From: Phycisphaerales bacterium | GTDB taxonomy: Bacteria; Planctomycetota; Phycisphaerae; Phycisphaerales; UBA1924 | Assembly: GCA_007693785.1 (NCBI GenBank) | Contig: RECY01000028.1 | Span: forward strand, 124,001-188,000 | DNA: 64,000 nucleotides | Direction: 5' to 3' | Position numbers and translations under genes: made by a program | Shown: one piece after another, positions 53,579 to 64,000 of the stretch | Numbering within the stretch: the first letter of the stretch is position 1 | Layout of the letters: each line of letters opens with the position of its first letter | Notes under the pieces: model-generated | What the model was told of the DNA's origin: nothing | Seen by the model: the letters and a program-made list of their open reading frames with translations, nothing else | The model's database searches: none

Positions 53579-54160
53579 TCAGTTGTTCCGGGCGCTGAGC
53601 TCGCGGAGGCTCTCCTCGACGAGCTGCTGCTGGTCGGACGCGTTGAGCTCGCGACCGAGGATCTTGCCCGCCATCGCGGTCGCGAGTTGGGCGGCCTCGT
53701 TGTAGATCTCGGCGACCGCGGCCTTGCGGGCTTGGCTGATCTCGTGCAACGCCCGCTCGCGCATCGCGCTCAGCTCGGCCTCGTTCTTCGCCTTCAGCTC
53801 GGCGGCGAACTTGGTCTGCTCGGTGCGGGCCTGCTCCAGCATCCCCTTCGCTTCGGCGCGGGCCTCGGCGAGCGACTGCTCGTACTGCGCCAGCGCGTCC
53901 TTCGCCTGGCGACGGGCGTCCTCGGCGGCCTTGATCTCCTGCTCGATCTTGTCGGCCCGGTCGTTCAGGCCCTTCATGATCTTGGGCCAGACCAGCGTGC
54001 CGAGCATCACGAGCACGACGGAAAAGACGATGATCGCCGTCAACGCCGGGACAAGGCCCTGGAACAGGGTCGGGATCGGGCCGGCGGCGTCGGCGGCGAG
54101 GGCCGGGGCGGCGAAGGCGGCGAGGACGAGGGCGGCGGCGGTCGCGGGGGTGCGGCGCAT
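53579..54160 (-). CDS. atpF: ATP synthase subunit b
   Basis: A 193-residue peripheral stalk subunit. Residues 1-22 look like a cleavable signal peptide (AAALVLAAFAAPALAADA), then a transmembrane helix at about 34-58 (LTAIIVFSVVLVMLGTLVWP), then a long charged coiled coil to the C terminus. The motif VWPKIMKGLNDRADKIEQEI is typical of b. ATG 54160 has GGAG seven bases upstream. The extra N-terminal signal is unusual against enteric b subunits. Confidence 0.92.
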   Translation of the reverse strand: MRRTPATAAALVLAAFAAPALAADAAGPIPTLFQGLVPALTAIIVFSVVLVMLGTLVWPKIMKGLNDRADKIEQEIKAAEDARRQAKDALAQYEQSLAEARAEAKGMLEQARTEQTKFAAELKAKNEAELSAMRERALHEISQARKAAVAEIYNEAAQLATAMAGKILGRELNASDQQQLVEESLRELSARNN

Positions 54161-54332
54161 CGGGAGACTCCGGTCCGGGGTCGTGGTCCTGAGCACGGGC
54201 GCAGGGGCCCGGGCACGCTCGGTCGGGCGACCGAAACTGCGGCGTGCGATCGGGTCGATCGGCACGCGGAAGCCGGGGCGGGGCTTGTCAGCCCCGTCGC
54301 CGGTGTGGGTTGTGGGCTCGGCGCCTCGCGGA

Positions 54333-54668
54333 TCAGGCGAGGGCGGCGAGCAGGCCGACGACGACGGCGAAGAGCGTGGCGCCTTCGACGAGGGCGGCGG
54401 TGAGGATCATGTTGGTGCCGATGGGGCCGGCGGCCTCGGGCTGACGGGCGATCGACTCGTTGGCGGCCTTGCCGATGAGCCCGATGCCGATGCCGCCGCC
54501 GACGACGGCGAGGCCGGCGCCGATCGCGGCCAGGCCCTTGCCGAGGTTGTTGTTCATGGCCGCCGCGACCTCGACGTCGGACGGGCTGACCTGGGCGCTG
54601 GCGGCGGCGGGGCCGAGGAGCGCGAGCGTGCCGGCGGCGAGAACGATGTTGCGAACAGTCTTCTTCAT
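54333..54668 (-). CDS. atpE: ATP synthase subunit c
   Basis: A 111-residue rotor-ring subunit: an N-terminal signal peptide of about 26 residues (ending ASAQ), then two hairpin helices. GKGLAAIGAGLAVVGGGIGIG is helix 1, the loop has ARQPEA, and LTAALVEGATLFAVVVGLL carries the ion-binding Glu. The residues after that Glu are GATLF rather than the ST..Y of sodium-type rings, so proton coupling is more likely. The mature length, about 85 residues, is normal. Confidence 0.94.
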   Translation of the reverse strand: MKKTVRNIVLAAGTLALLGPAAASAQVSPSDVEVAAAMNNNLGKGLAAIGAGLAVVGGGIGIGLIGKAANESIARQPEAAGPIGTNMILTAALVEGATLFAVVVGLLAALA

Positions 54669-54831
54669 GGCTTGGAACCCGTTTTCCCTGGTGTGTGACG
54701 TGGGCCGGTCGGACGCACGCCTGACCGTCGCCGCGGATGGTGTCGGACGCTCGGCGGGGCCGATTCCCCGTCGAACACTGAAAATCGCTCGCCACCCGGT
54801 CGCGGCCCCGGGTCGCGGGCGTGCTTGATCC

Positions 54832-55803
54832 TTACGCGTGGGCCATGTCTTTCCCGTACACGTCGACGTCTTCCGTGCTGGACTCGGGCGCGTGGTCGTG
54901 ATCCTCGTGGTGCTCCCCGTGGTGGCTCAGCAGGCTGATGAACACCGCCGTCAGGAACATGAACACGAACGCCTGGAGGAACCCGACGAAAATCTCGAGG
55001 AAGTAGATCGCGATCCCGCCCAGCACCGAGGCGACGGTGATCCCCGCACCGAGGATGAACGGCGCGTGCATCGCCATGCCCACGAACATGAACAGCGTCG
55101 CGAGCAGCGTGTGCCCGGCCGTCATGTTCGCGAATAAACGAAGCGCCAGCGCGACCGGCTTGATGAACGTGCCGAGGATCTCGATCGGGATCATGATCGG
55201 CCAGACGTAGACCGGCGCCCCGGCCGTCAGGTGCTGCAGGTAGCCCTTGACCCCGAGCTCCTTGATGCCCGCGGCGTTGATCACAACGAAGCTGAAGATC
55301 GCCAGGACGGCCGTCACGAACAGGTTCTGCGTCGCGGTCCCGCCGATCGGGGCCCGGTGCTCGTATTTCCACGTCGCCTCGCCCGTGAAGCCCGCGTTGA
55401 GCAGGTACATCAGGTCGAGGATCGGGACCAGCCCGAGCATGTTGTTCACGAGGATGAAGAAGAAGAGCGTCCAAAGGAAGGGGATGTAGCGGCTCGTCCG
55501 CTCGCCCAGCATCGGCTGCACGATCTCACGCCGGAGGTAGTCGGCGAGGAACTCGATCATGTGGGCGAAGGGGTTGCGCGTGACGTAGCGGCTGTGCCCC
55601 TCGCTCTCGGGCCCGGTTTGGACGTGCTTGGCGAGCCAGAGTCCGATCAGCACGGTGATCAGCCCGGCGAGCACGAGCGTGGACTGCTGAGCGGACCAGA
55701 TCCACCAGCCGCCCTCGGTGACCCACCAAGAGTGGTTGACAACGTGCTCGACCGGGTTGGTCGCGCCGAGCGTCTGCGGGAGTGATATCGATCCGGGCAT
55801 CAC
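54832..55803 (-). CDS. atpB: ATP synthase subunit a
   Basis: A 323-residue membrane stator subunit. PVALALRLFANMTAGHTLLA contains the essential Arg of the proton channel, and about six helices are visible. The C-terminal tail is His- and Asp-rich (SHHGEHHEDHDHAPES), unusual and possibly metal-binding. The start is GTG 55803, overlapping the stop of the gene upstream as GTGA, or the adjacent ATG 55800. The long N-terminal region before the first helix is common in this type. Confidence 0.94.
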   Translation of the reverse strand: MMPGSISLPQTLGATNPVEHVVNHSWWVTEGGWWIWSAQQSTLVLAGLITVLIGLWLAKHVQTGPESEGHSRYVTRNPFAHMIEFLADYLRREIVQPMLGERTSRYIPFLWTLFFFILVNNMLGLVPILDLMYLLNAGFTGEATWKYEHRAPIGGTATQNLFVTAVLAIFSFVVINAAGIKELGVKGYLQHLTAGAPVYVWPIMIPIEILGTFIKPVALALRLFANMTAGHTLLATLFMFVGMAMHAPFILGAGITVASVLGGIAIYFLEIFVGFLQAFVFMFLTAVFISLLSHHGEHHEDHDHAPESSTEDVDVYGKDMAHA

Positions 55804-56306
55804 GGTTTGGTGCTCCGTCCCATGTCCGCTTGGGGGGTGTATGGCGCGTGGTGGGCGCGATGTTCGTCCTGGGCCCGTCGCATCGCGGCGACGGCGGCCG
55901 CCGTCTCACCGATCAGGCTGCCCAACGCCGCCGCCATGAACGCGATCCAGTACGTCGTCCCGTCGATCTCCCGCAGCGTCATGACCGCGACCGCGATCGC
56001 GAGGGCGAAGAACAGGCGGGAGGTGCTCAGGAAGACCAGCAGCGGGGCGGCGGTCGCGATCGAGCGGATCCGCGAGGCGACGATCCCGATCACCGGCATC
56101 CCGATCAGCACGCCGAAGAGCACCACGACGACGCCCAGCGCCGCGGCAATGTGCTCGCCCGCGGGCGCGAGGGCCCAGATGAACGAGCCGGCGACGAGGG
56201 CCCCGCCCGCGGTCAGGGCTGCCCACGGGCCCACGGGGACGCGGACCGCGGGTGCGGTCTCGTCGACGCCGAAGGTCTGGGGCTGGGCCTGATGGGGCAC
56301 GACCAC
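55800..56306 (-). CDS. AtpI-like membrane protein of the ATP synthase cluster
   Basis: A 168-residue protein with four predicted membrane helices (about 27-45, 48-72, 85-108 and 118-140) and a hydrophilic His-containing tail. Sequence motifs are weak, but size, topology and position just before atpB fit ATP synthase subunit I, a factor for assembly or magnesium supply. Start is GTG 56306 with GGAG seven bases upstream. A 219-bp gap precedes it, with a TATATT on the minus strand at 56467-56462 as a weak -10 candidate for an internal promoter. Confidence 0.65.
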   Translation of the reverse strand: MVVPHQAQPQTFGVDETAPAVRVPVGPWAALTAGGALVAGSFIWALAPAGEHIAAALGVVVVLFGVLIGMPVIGIVASRIRSIATAAPLLVFLSTSRLFFALAIAVAVMTLREIDGTTYWIAFMAAALGSLIGETAAAVAAMRRAQDEHRAHHAPYTPQADMGRSTKP

Positions 56307-56525
56307 TCCGGGACTCCGAACAGAGGGGGCAAAAACGCTTCGAGCGACGCGAAGGGCGAGACCGGGACACGCGTGAAACGGGGGTTCCGGGCGGCTCGGG
56401 TTCGGTGGGCGGGAACGCCCCGAACAGCCGGATCGCCCGACACCCCCGCGAGCGGGATCGGAATATAGGGGTCGTCGCGCGGGCCGACCACGACCCGCAG
56501 CGGGGATTTTGGTCCCGGGCAGCGA

Positions 56526-56930
56526 TCAAGGCGGGGTCGGGTCCTGCGGCTTGCCAGTGTCAGCGGCCTTGGGCTTGCCGGTCTTGGGTTTGGTCATGGC
56601 GTTGGCTTGTCGGATGAAGCCCCACCCGCCGGAGATCAGGCCGACGCCGGCGAAGATGAGCAGGAAGAGCGGCCCGGTGCCGGCGAGCCAGTCGATGCCG
56701 AATCCGATGAGCGCCCCGCCGAGGACGCTGAACGCGAAGTTGCTCCCAACGACGGCGAGGCTCATGAGCTGTTGCCAGAGGGCGTTATCAACGCCTCGGG
56801 CGGCGGCTTGTCGCCGGTCGCGTTCGAGGCGGCGACGCAGGGCGTCGGAGAGCGGGCCACGGATCTCGGGGGCGGGCCCGCGGAGGGATTCGGGGATCTC
56901 GGGCGGGGTGCGGGGTTTCGGATCGGTCAT
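56526..56930 (-). CDS. AtpZ/ATPase gene-1-like protein
   Basis: A 134-residue protein with a charged N-terminal half and two C-terminal membrane helices (FAFSVLGGALIGFGIDWLAG and LFLLIFAGVGLISGGWGFI). The GxGIDxLxGT...G..LG...G layout is that of AtpZ (ATPase gene 1, AtpI-related), usually the first gene of an atp operon. The last 25 residues are Lys/Pro-rich. ATG 56930 has GGAG upstream, and the gene starts 27 bases after the alaS stop. Confidence 0.8.
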   Translation of the reverse strand: MTDPKPRTPPEIPESLRGPAPEIRGPLSDALRRRLERDRRQAAARGVDNALWQQLMSLAVVGSNFAFSVLGGALIGFGIDWLAGTGPLFLLIFAGVGLISGGWGFIRQANAMTKPKTGKPKAADTGKPQDPTPP

Positions 56931-56957
56931 GGGAGGCTCCAACCCGGGCCGCGGGGG

Positions 56958-59927
<2,970 letters not shown>

Positions 59928-60065
59928 GGGGGCTCCTCAGGTGTGCGGGCGATATGCTAGCGGCGGGCGGGGGCGTTGCCGCGATCGGGAGCGTCAAACC
60001 TCGGGGCTCGGGCGGGCCGATGAGTATGAAGATCGGCGTCAATGCCGGCAGGGAGGCGGATCGGC

Positions 60066-61493
60066 TTGCGACACTTCGACCTATGCGTGATCGGGAGCGG
60101 GCCCGCGGGGCAGCGGGCGGCGATCCAGGCCGCCAAGCTCGGCAAGAGCGTGGCGGTCGTGGAGCAGCGCGAGTTCCTCGGCGGCGTCGCGATCAACACC
60201 GGGACGATCCCGAGCAAGGCCCTGCGCGAGGCGATTTTGAAGCTGACAGGCAAAGAGTCGGCGATGCCGACGGCCTCGGACTTCACCGCACGCATGGCCG
60301 GCACGCGCGACGGACGCCTCCAGAAGCTCGTTGCATCGTGCCACAAGGTCATCCAGGGCGAGATCTCGCTGGTCGAGAAGCACTTCCGCTCCAACGGCGT
60401 CGAGGTGTTCTACGGACAGGGCACGTTTGTCGAGCCCAACCGGGTGCAGGTGAGCGGGCAGACGAGCCGCAACACGCTGACGGCCGATCGTTTTCTGATC
60501 GGCGTCGGCACGCGTCCGGCGCGCCCGTCGAACATCCCGTTCGATTCTGAGAACATCATCACCAGCGACGAGATCATCGACCTGCCGTACCTCCCGCACA
60601 CGATGATTGTGGTGGGCGGGGGCGTGATCGGGACCGAGTACGCGTCGATGCTGCAGGCGCTGGGTGTGCGGGTGACGCTGATCGAGGGGCGCAGCCGCGT
60701 GATGGAGTTCCTGGACGCGGAGATCACCGAGGCGCTGCAGTACCACCTGCGCCAGGCGGGAATGACGCTGCGCCTGGGCGAGAAGGTGGTGACCATCCGG
60801 ACGATCGAGCCGCCGGCGGGGGCGCGGAGCTTCAACGACACGATGGTCGAGGCGGAACTCGAGAGCGGCAAGACGCTGCGGGCAGACTGTTTGCTCTATG
60901 CGGTGGGTCGCCAGGGCTCGACCGACGGGCTCGGGCTGGAGGCGGCGGGGGTCTCGGCGGACAAGCGCGGGCGGATCACGGTCAACGAGCACTACCAGAC
61001 CGAGGCCGAGCACATTTATGCGGCCGGCGACGTCATCGGCTTCCCCGCGCTCGCGAGCACGAGCATGGAGCAGGGGCGGGCGGCCGCGCTGCATATGTTC
61101 GGGCTGCCGGTGGAGCACTTCGACGAGCTGCTGCCGTACGGGATTTATGCCGTGCCGGAGATCTCGATGGTGGGGTGGACGGAGGAGCGTCTGACGGCCG
61201 AGGGCGTGCCGTTCGAGGCGGGCGTGGCGCAGTATCGGGAGATCGCACGCGGGCAGTTGCTCGGCGACGAGATGGGGATGCTGAAGCTGCTGATCCACCA
61301 GGAGACGCGCCACATCCTGGGCGTCCACGCGATCGGGACGGGCGCGACGGAGCTGATCCACATCGGGCAGTGCGCGATGGCGTTCAAGGCGACCGTGGAT
61401 TATTTTGTGAACGTGGTGTTCAACTACCCGACGCTGGCCGAGTGCTACAAGGTCGCGGCTCTAAACGGGCTGAACAAGCTTCGGTCGATCTGA
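60066..61493 (+). CDS. sthA: Soluble pyridine nucleotide transhydrogenase
   Basis: About 475 residues, a flavoprotein disulfide reductase-like enzyme that exchanges hydride between NADPH and NAD. FDLCVIGSGPAGQRAAIQAA binds FAD, and GGVAINTGTIPSKALREAIL aligns with the redox loop but lacks both Cys, the hallmark of SthA against lipoamide dehydrogenases. MIVVGGGVIGTEYASML binds NAD(P), and IYAAGDVIGFPALASTSMEQ is the second FAD site. TTG 60066 is favoured because GGGAGG lies nine bases upstream and it starts right at the FAD motif; ATG 60042 is the alternative. Confidence 0.92.
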   Translation: MRHFDLCVIGSGPAGQRAAIQAAKLGKSVAVVEQREFLGGVAINTGTIPSKALREAILKLTGKESAMPTASDFTARMAGTRDGRLQKLVASCHKVIQGEISLVEKHFRSNGVEVFYGQGTFVEPNRVQVSGQTSRNTLTADRFLIGVGTRPARPSNIPFDSENIITSDEIIDLPYLPHTMIVVGGGVIGTEYASMLQALGVRVTLIEGRSRVMEFLDAEITEALQYHLRQAGMTLRLGEKVVTIRTIEPPAGARSFNDTMVEAELESGKTLRADCLLYAVGRQGSTDGLGLEAAGVSADKRGRITVNEHYQTEAEHIYAAGDVIGFPALASTSMEQGRAAALHMFGLPVEHFDELLPYGIYAVPEISMVGWTEERLTAEGVPFEAGVAQYREIARGQLLGDEMGMLKLLIHQETRHILGVHAIGTGATELIHIGQCAMAFKATVDYFVNVVFNYPTLAECYKVAALNGLNKLRSI

Positions 61494-61529
61494 GCCGAGA
61501 CCCGGCCCGGCTACCGAGCGTGACGCGGA

Positions 61530-63062
61530 TCAGTTGGCTTTGGAAGCGGCTGTCGTCGCGGTGTCGTTCCGTGGAGTGGGCTGCGGGATCGGACGCGGGC
61601 GTGAGCTGGCGGACGGCGGCGTGGGCTGCCCGGCTTTCGTCGCCAAGCGGCTGGCGATCGACACTCGTGCGTGCTCCTCGATCGCGGCTCGGCGTGCGAT
61701 CTTGATCGCGGTGACGACGATGAACGAGGCGAAGATCAGCGCGATTGTGTACGCGAGTCTCGCGCGCCCGTAGGTCATCGCGACGCCGATCACGGCGCAA
61801 CCGATGCCGATGCCGTAGAGCGTGAGCACCGCGCCCTTGACGCCGAGAGAGCGCTTCAGCATGTGGTGCAGGTGCTGGTCGTCGGCGGCCGAGATGGATT
61901 TGCCGCTGAGCTTGCGCCGGACGATCGCGAGCACGGTGTCGATGATCGGGATGGCGTAGATGAATAGCCCGGCGGCGACGAGGTAGGTCTTTCCGGTGTC
62001 GCCGAGGGTCAGGATGATGACGATAGTGGTGAAGCCGAGGAGGAGGCTGCCGCAGTCGCCGAGGAAGATGGTCGCGGGATTGAAGTTGTGGGGGAGGAAG
62101 CCGAGGCAGGCGCCGAGGAGGGCGAGGCAGAGGACGATGCGTTGAGCGTCGCGCGGGCCGTCGTCGATGATCGCGAGCCCGAGCGCGACGACGAGGAGGC
62201 CGGCGGCGGCGATCGCGGTGGTCCCCGAGAGCAGCCCGTCGAGCCCGTCGATGAGGTTGCTGGCGTTGCAGGCGCCAAGGACGAAGACGGCGATGATCCC
62301 GGTGCCGATCCAGTAGAGCAGGTCGATGAAGAGGGCGCCGCCGCCGACGAGGGGGACAAACTCGGGCCAGTGGATCGCGAAGCCGATCGTCTGGACCTCG
62401 TTCACGGTGACCGTGTCGATTCCGAGCGCGTTGGCGACGGGGAGGATGACGCCGGAGGCGACCTTGACGCCCACGTCGTCGTAGGCGAGCGCGGCCGCGG
62501 CGAAGAGCTGCCCGCCGACTTTCTGCCACGGCGGGATGCCGATGACGTCGTCCAGCAGCCCCACGAGCATGATGATGGTGATGCCCAGCAGGATCGACAG
62601 CGGGACGGGGGCGTGGATGAAGTCGGGGTTCAGGTGGTTGGTGGGGTGAAACTCCAGCAGCCCGGTTTGCGCGGTGGCGAGATAGGAGTAGAGAATGCCC
62701 GCGAGCAGGCCGAGGAAGACCGCGACGCCCCCGAGATACGCGATCGGCGTGCGGTGGACCTTGCGCGGGTCCGAGGGGTGATCGACGACGCCGTTGGCGA
62801 TCGCCAGCCGCCGCATGATCGGCGTGGCGCACAGGGTTACGACGAAGCTGATGACGACGATCCAGAAGTATCCGTGAAAGACGTCCAGACGGTCGAGCCC
62901 GGCGGCGATCGCGGGGCTGCGCGTGCCGGCGGCCTCGGCGGCCGAGGCCGCGAGCGCCGAGGCCGATTGCTCCAGCTTCGCCAGCTCCGCCGCGAGTGCG
63001 TGCGCACGGTCCGCCAGGGCGGACGCGTCGTGCTCGTGCGGGATGGTGGCGAACGGCGTCAT
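61530..63062 (-). CDS. Undecaprenyl-phosphate sugar-1-phosphate transferase (WecA/TagO/MraY-like)
   Basis: A 510-residue polytopic enzyme that loads the first sugar-1-phosphate on undecaprenyl phosphate. Key motifs: DPRKVHRTPIAYLGGVAVF (first cytoplasmic loop), GLLDDVIGI (DD), NASNLIDGLDGLLSG, IFLGDCGSLLLGF and the HxH-type loop DDQHLHHML. Residues 1-65 are an N-terminal amphipathic Ala-rich extension and residues 455-510 a Pro/Thr-rich tail, both beyond the family core. It may start synthesis for the exopolysaccharide locus. Its ATG overlaps the stop of the epimerase gene by one base (TGATG). Confidence 0.9.
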   Translation of the reverse strand: MTPFATIPHEHDASALADRAHALAAELAKLEQSASALAASAAEAAGTRSPAIAAGLDRLDVFHGYFWIVVISFVVTLCATPIMRRLAIANGVVDHPSDPRKVHRTPIAYLGGVAVFLGLLAGILYSYLATAQTGLLEFHPTNHLNPDFIHAPVPLSILLGITIIMLVGLLDDVIGIPPWQKVGGQLFAAAALAYDDVGVKVASGVILPVANALGIDTVTVNEVQTIGFAIHWPEFVPLVGGGALFIDLLYWIGTGIIAVFVLGACNASNLIDGLDGLLSGTTAIAAAGLLVVALGLAIIDDGPRDAQRIVLCLALLGACLGFLPHNFNPATIFLGDCGSLLLGFTTIVIILTLGDTGKTYLVAAGLFIYAIPIIDTVLAIVRRKLSGKSISAADDQHLHHMLKRSLGVKGAVLTLYGIGIGCAVIGVAMTYGRARLAYTIALIFASFIVVTAIKIARRAAIEEHARVSIASRLATKAGQPTPPSASSRPRPIPQPTPRNDTATTAASKAN

Positions 63063-64000
63063 CAGCTTCGTCTCAACTCCGCGGTTCCCTGGTTCGGAGC
63101 GGGCTCGGTCTTGGGCGGGCTCGGGGCCCGCCCGCCCATCTGCTCGGCCAGGTCTCGCACCGTCTCGCGGAGCGTACGCGCGGGGCGGAACCCGATCGCG
63201 CTCACAATGCGCGAGAGATCCGGTCGGCGACGGTGAAGATCCTCGAACCCCGGGGGGTACGCCCGGTCGTACGGGACCAACTCGATCGCGGAACGCGAGC
63301 CCAATTCCTCGATCACAAGCTCGGCGAGTTCGCGGATCGTGATCGGCTCGTCCCGCCCGAGATTGAAGACCCGCCCGCGGGCCGCGGGCTCGGCGAGGAG
63401 GCGCGGGAGGGCGTCGGCGACGTCGCGGACGTCGCAGAAGCAGCGGGACTGCGTGCCGTCGCCGAAGACGCGGAGCGGCTCGTCGCGGAGGGCGGCCTGA
63501 ACAAACCGCGGGAGGACCATGCCGTAGGCGCCGAGTTGTCGCGGGCCGACGGTGTTGAAAAGGCGTGCGACGACGGCGCTCACGCGTCCGGCGTCATGGT
63601 GGGCGAGGGCGAGGTGCTCATCGAGCGCTTTGGCGGCGGCGTACGACCACCGCGCGACGGTGGTGGGGCCGTAGATCACATCGTCGTCTTCGGAGAACCG
63701 TTCGCGGTCCGGCTTGCCGTAGACCTCGCTGCTGCTGGCGATGAGGACGGGGACGGGCTCGCGGGTGCGTTCGGTCTGTCGGGCGGCGTAGCGGAAGAGC
63801 TCGGCCGTCTGCCCGACGTTAATCTCGATCGCCCTGGCCGGGTCGTCCATGACGAGCCCGACGCCGACGGCGGCGGCGAGGTGGTAGATCTCGTCGAAAC
63901 GCTCCGCCCCGTCCGGGCGGTGCCCGTGGGTCTGCTCGAAAGCCCGGAGCGTGGCGCCGAGGTCGGCGTGAATAAAGGTCAGCCGCGGGTGCTCGGGCAG
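63062..64000 (-). CDS. NAD-dependent nucleotide-sugar epimerase/dehydratase, C-terminal part (cut by window edge)
   Basis: The N-terminal Rossmann glycine motif lies beyond the right edge; about 312 residues are visible. EIYHLAAAVGVG and LIASSSEVYGKP are extended SDR signatures, WSYAAAKALDEH gives the catalytic YxxxK, and RVFGDGTQSRCFCDVRDVADAL is the substrate-binding region typical of UDP-glucuronate decarboxylase and UDP-glucose epimerase-like enzymes. The exact product cannot be fixed. It is directly followed by the WecA/TagO-like gene, which fits supply of a sugar nucleotide for lipid-linked glycan synthesis. Confidence 0.88.
   Translation of the reverse strand: MPEHPRLTFIHADLGATLRAFEQTHGHRPDGAERFDEIYHLAAAVGVGLVMDDPARAIEINVGQTAELFRYAARQTERTREPVPVLIASSSEVYGKPDRERFSEDDDVIYGPTTVARWSYAAAKALDEHLALAHHDAGRVSAVVARLFNTVGPRQLGAYGMVLPRFVQAALRDEPLRVFGDGTQSRCFCDVRDVADALPRLLAEPAARGRVFNLGRDEPITIRELAELVIEELGSRSAIELVPYDRAYPPGFEDLHRRRPDLSRIVSAIGFRPARTLRETVRDLAEQMGGRAPSPPKTEPAPNQGTAELRRS

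Noticed and set aside
56380-56430. Imperfect GTTCGG...CCGAAC hairpin before the atpI-like gene as a riboswitch
   Set aside because: It has several bulges and no recognisable aptamer or terminator; nothing beyond a GC-rich inverted repeat can be supported.

Overview
The window is a high-GC bacterial chromosome segment, most likely from a planctomycete of the Phycisphaerae type. The evidence is indirect: an exported CAP-domain protein begins with a planctomycete LEPR-xLS motif, ATP synthase subunits b and c both start with signal-peptide-like segments, most genes are packed with ATGA/GTGA/TTGA overlaps, and exported proteins carry long low-complexity inserts. No rRNA, tRNA, CRISPR array, insertion sequence or phage gene was seen by eye.

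Region 1 (1-14269, minus strand) is a Wzx/Wzy-type exopolysaccharide locus. In transcription order it holds a NusG paralogue, an exported beta-helix protein, a pyruvyl transferase-like protein, a Wzx flippase, a second pyruvyl transferase-like protein, a nitroreductase-like protein, a GT2, a Wzy-like polymerase, an O-acyltransferase, another GT2, a methyltransferase and a WecG/TagA-type transferase cut by the window edge. A strong terminator lies inside the locus, after the beta-helix gene, which suggests processive antitermination by the NusG paralogue. A WecA/TagO-like initiating transferase and a nucleotide-sugar epimerase at 61530-64000 may serve the same pathway.

Region 2 (14577-17438) has the LEPR/CAP protein and one small unknown gene.

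Region 3 (17586-25123, plus strand) is a complete histidine operon, hisG-hisC/HAD-hisB-hisH-hisF-hisA/hisI/hisE-hisD, every junction overlapping or nearly so. It is preceded by a His-rich 22-codon leader ORF with mutually exclusive antiterminator and terminator helices, a textbook attenuator layout. Two gene fusions supply the missing steps: HisC carries a C-terminal HAD phosphatase, and HisA carries HisI and HisE.

Region 4 (25186-46418) is the most unusual part. Eight consecutive minus-strand genes encode nine exported amidohydrolase-fold modules, of which only one keeps the canonical HxH and Asp metal ligands. They diverge from two large exported tricorn-like S41 proteases on the plus strand. 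Low-complexity, small beta and Cys/His-rich inserts recur across these proteins. I infer an envelope or extracellular peptide-processing system with many pseudoenzyme partners.

Region 5 (46453-64000) is mostly housekeeping: rpmB, a HIT protein, mutL, a GT39-type membrane glycosyltransferase, pgk, an Fo-side ATP synthase cluster lacking atpAGDC, a eukaryote-like alaS, sthA, and the polyprenyl-phosphate sugar transferase and epimerase noted above. Several inverted repeats cluster in and around mutL.
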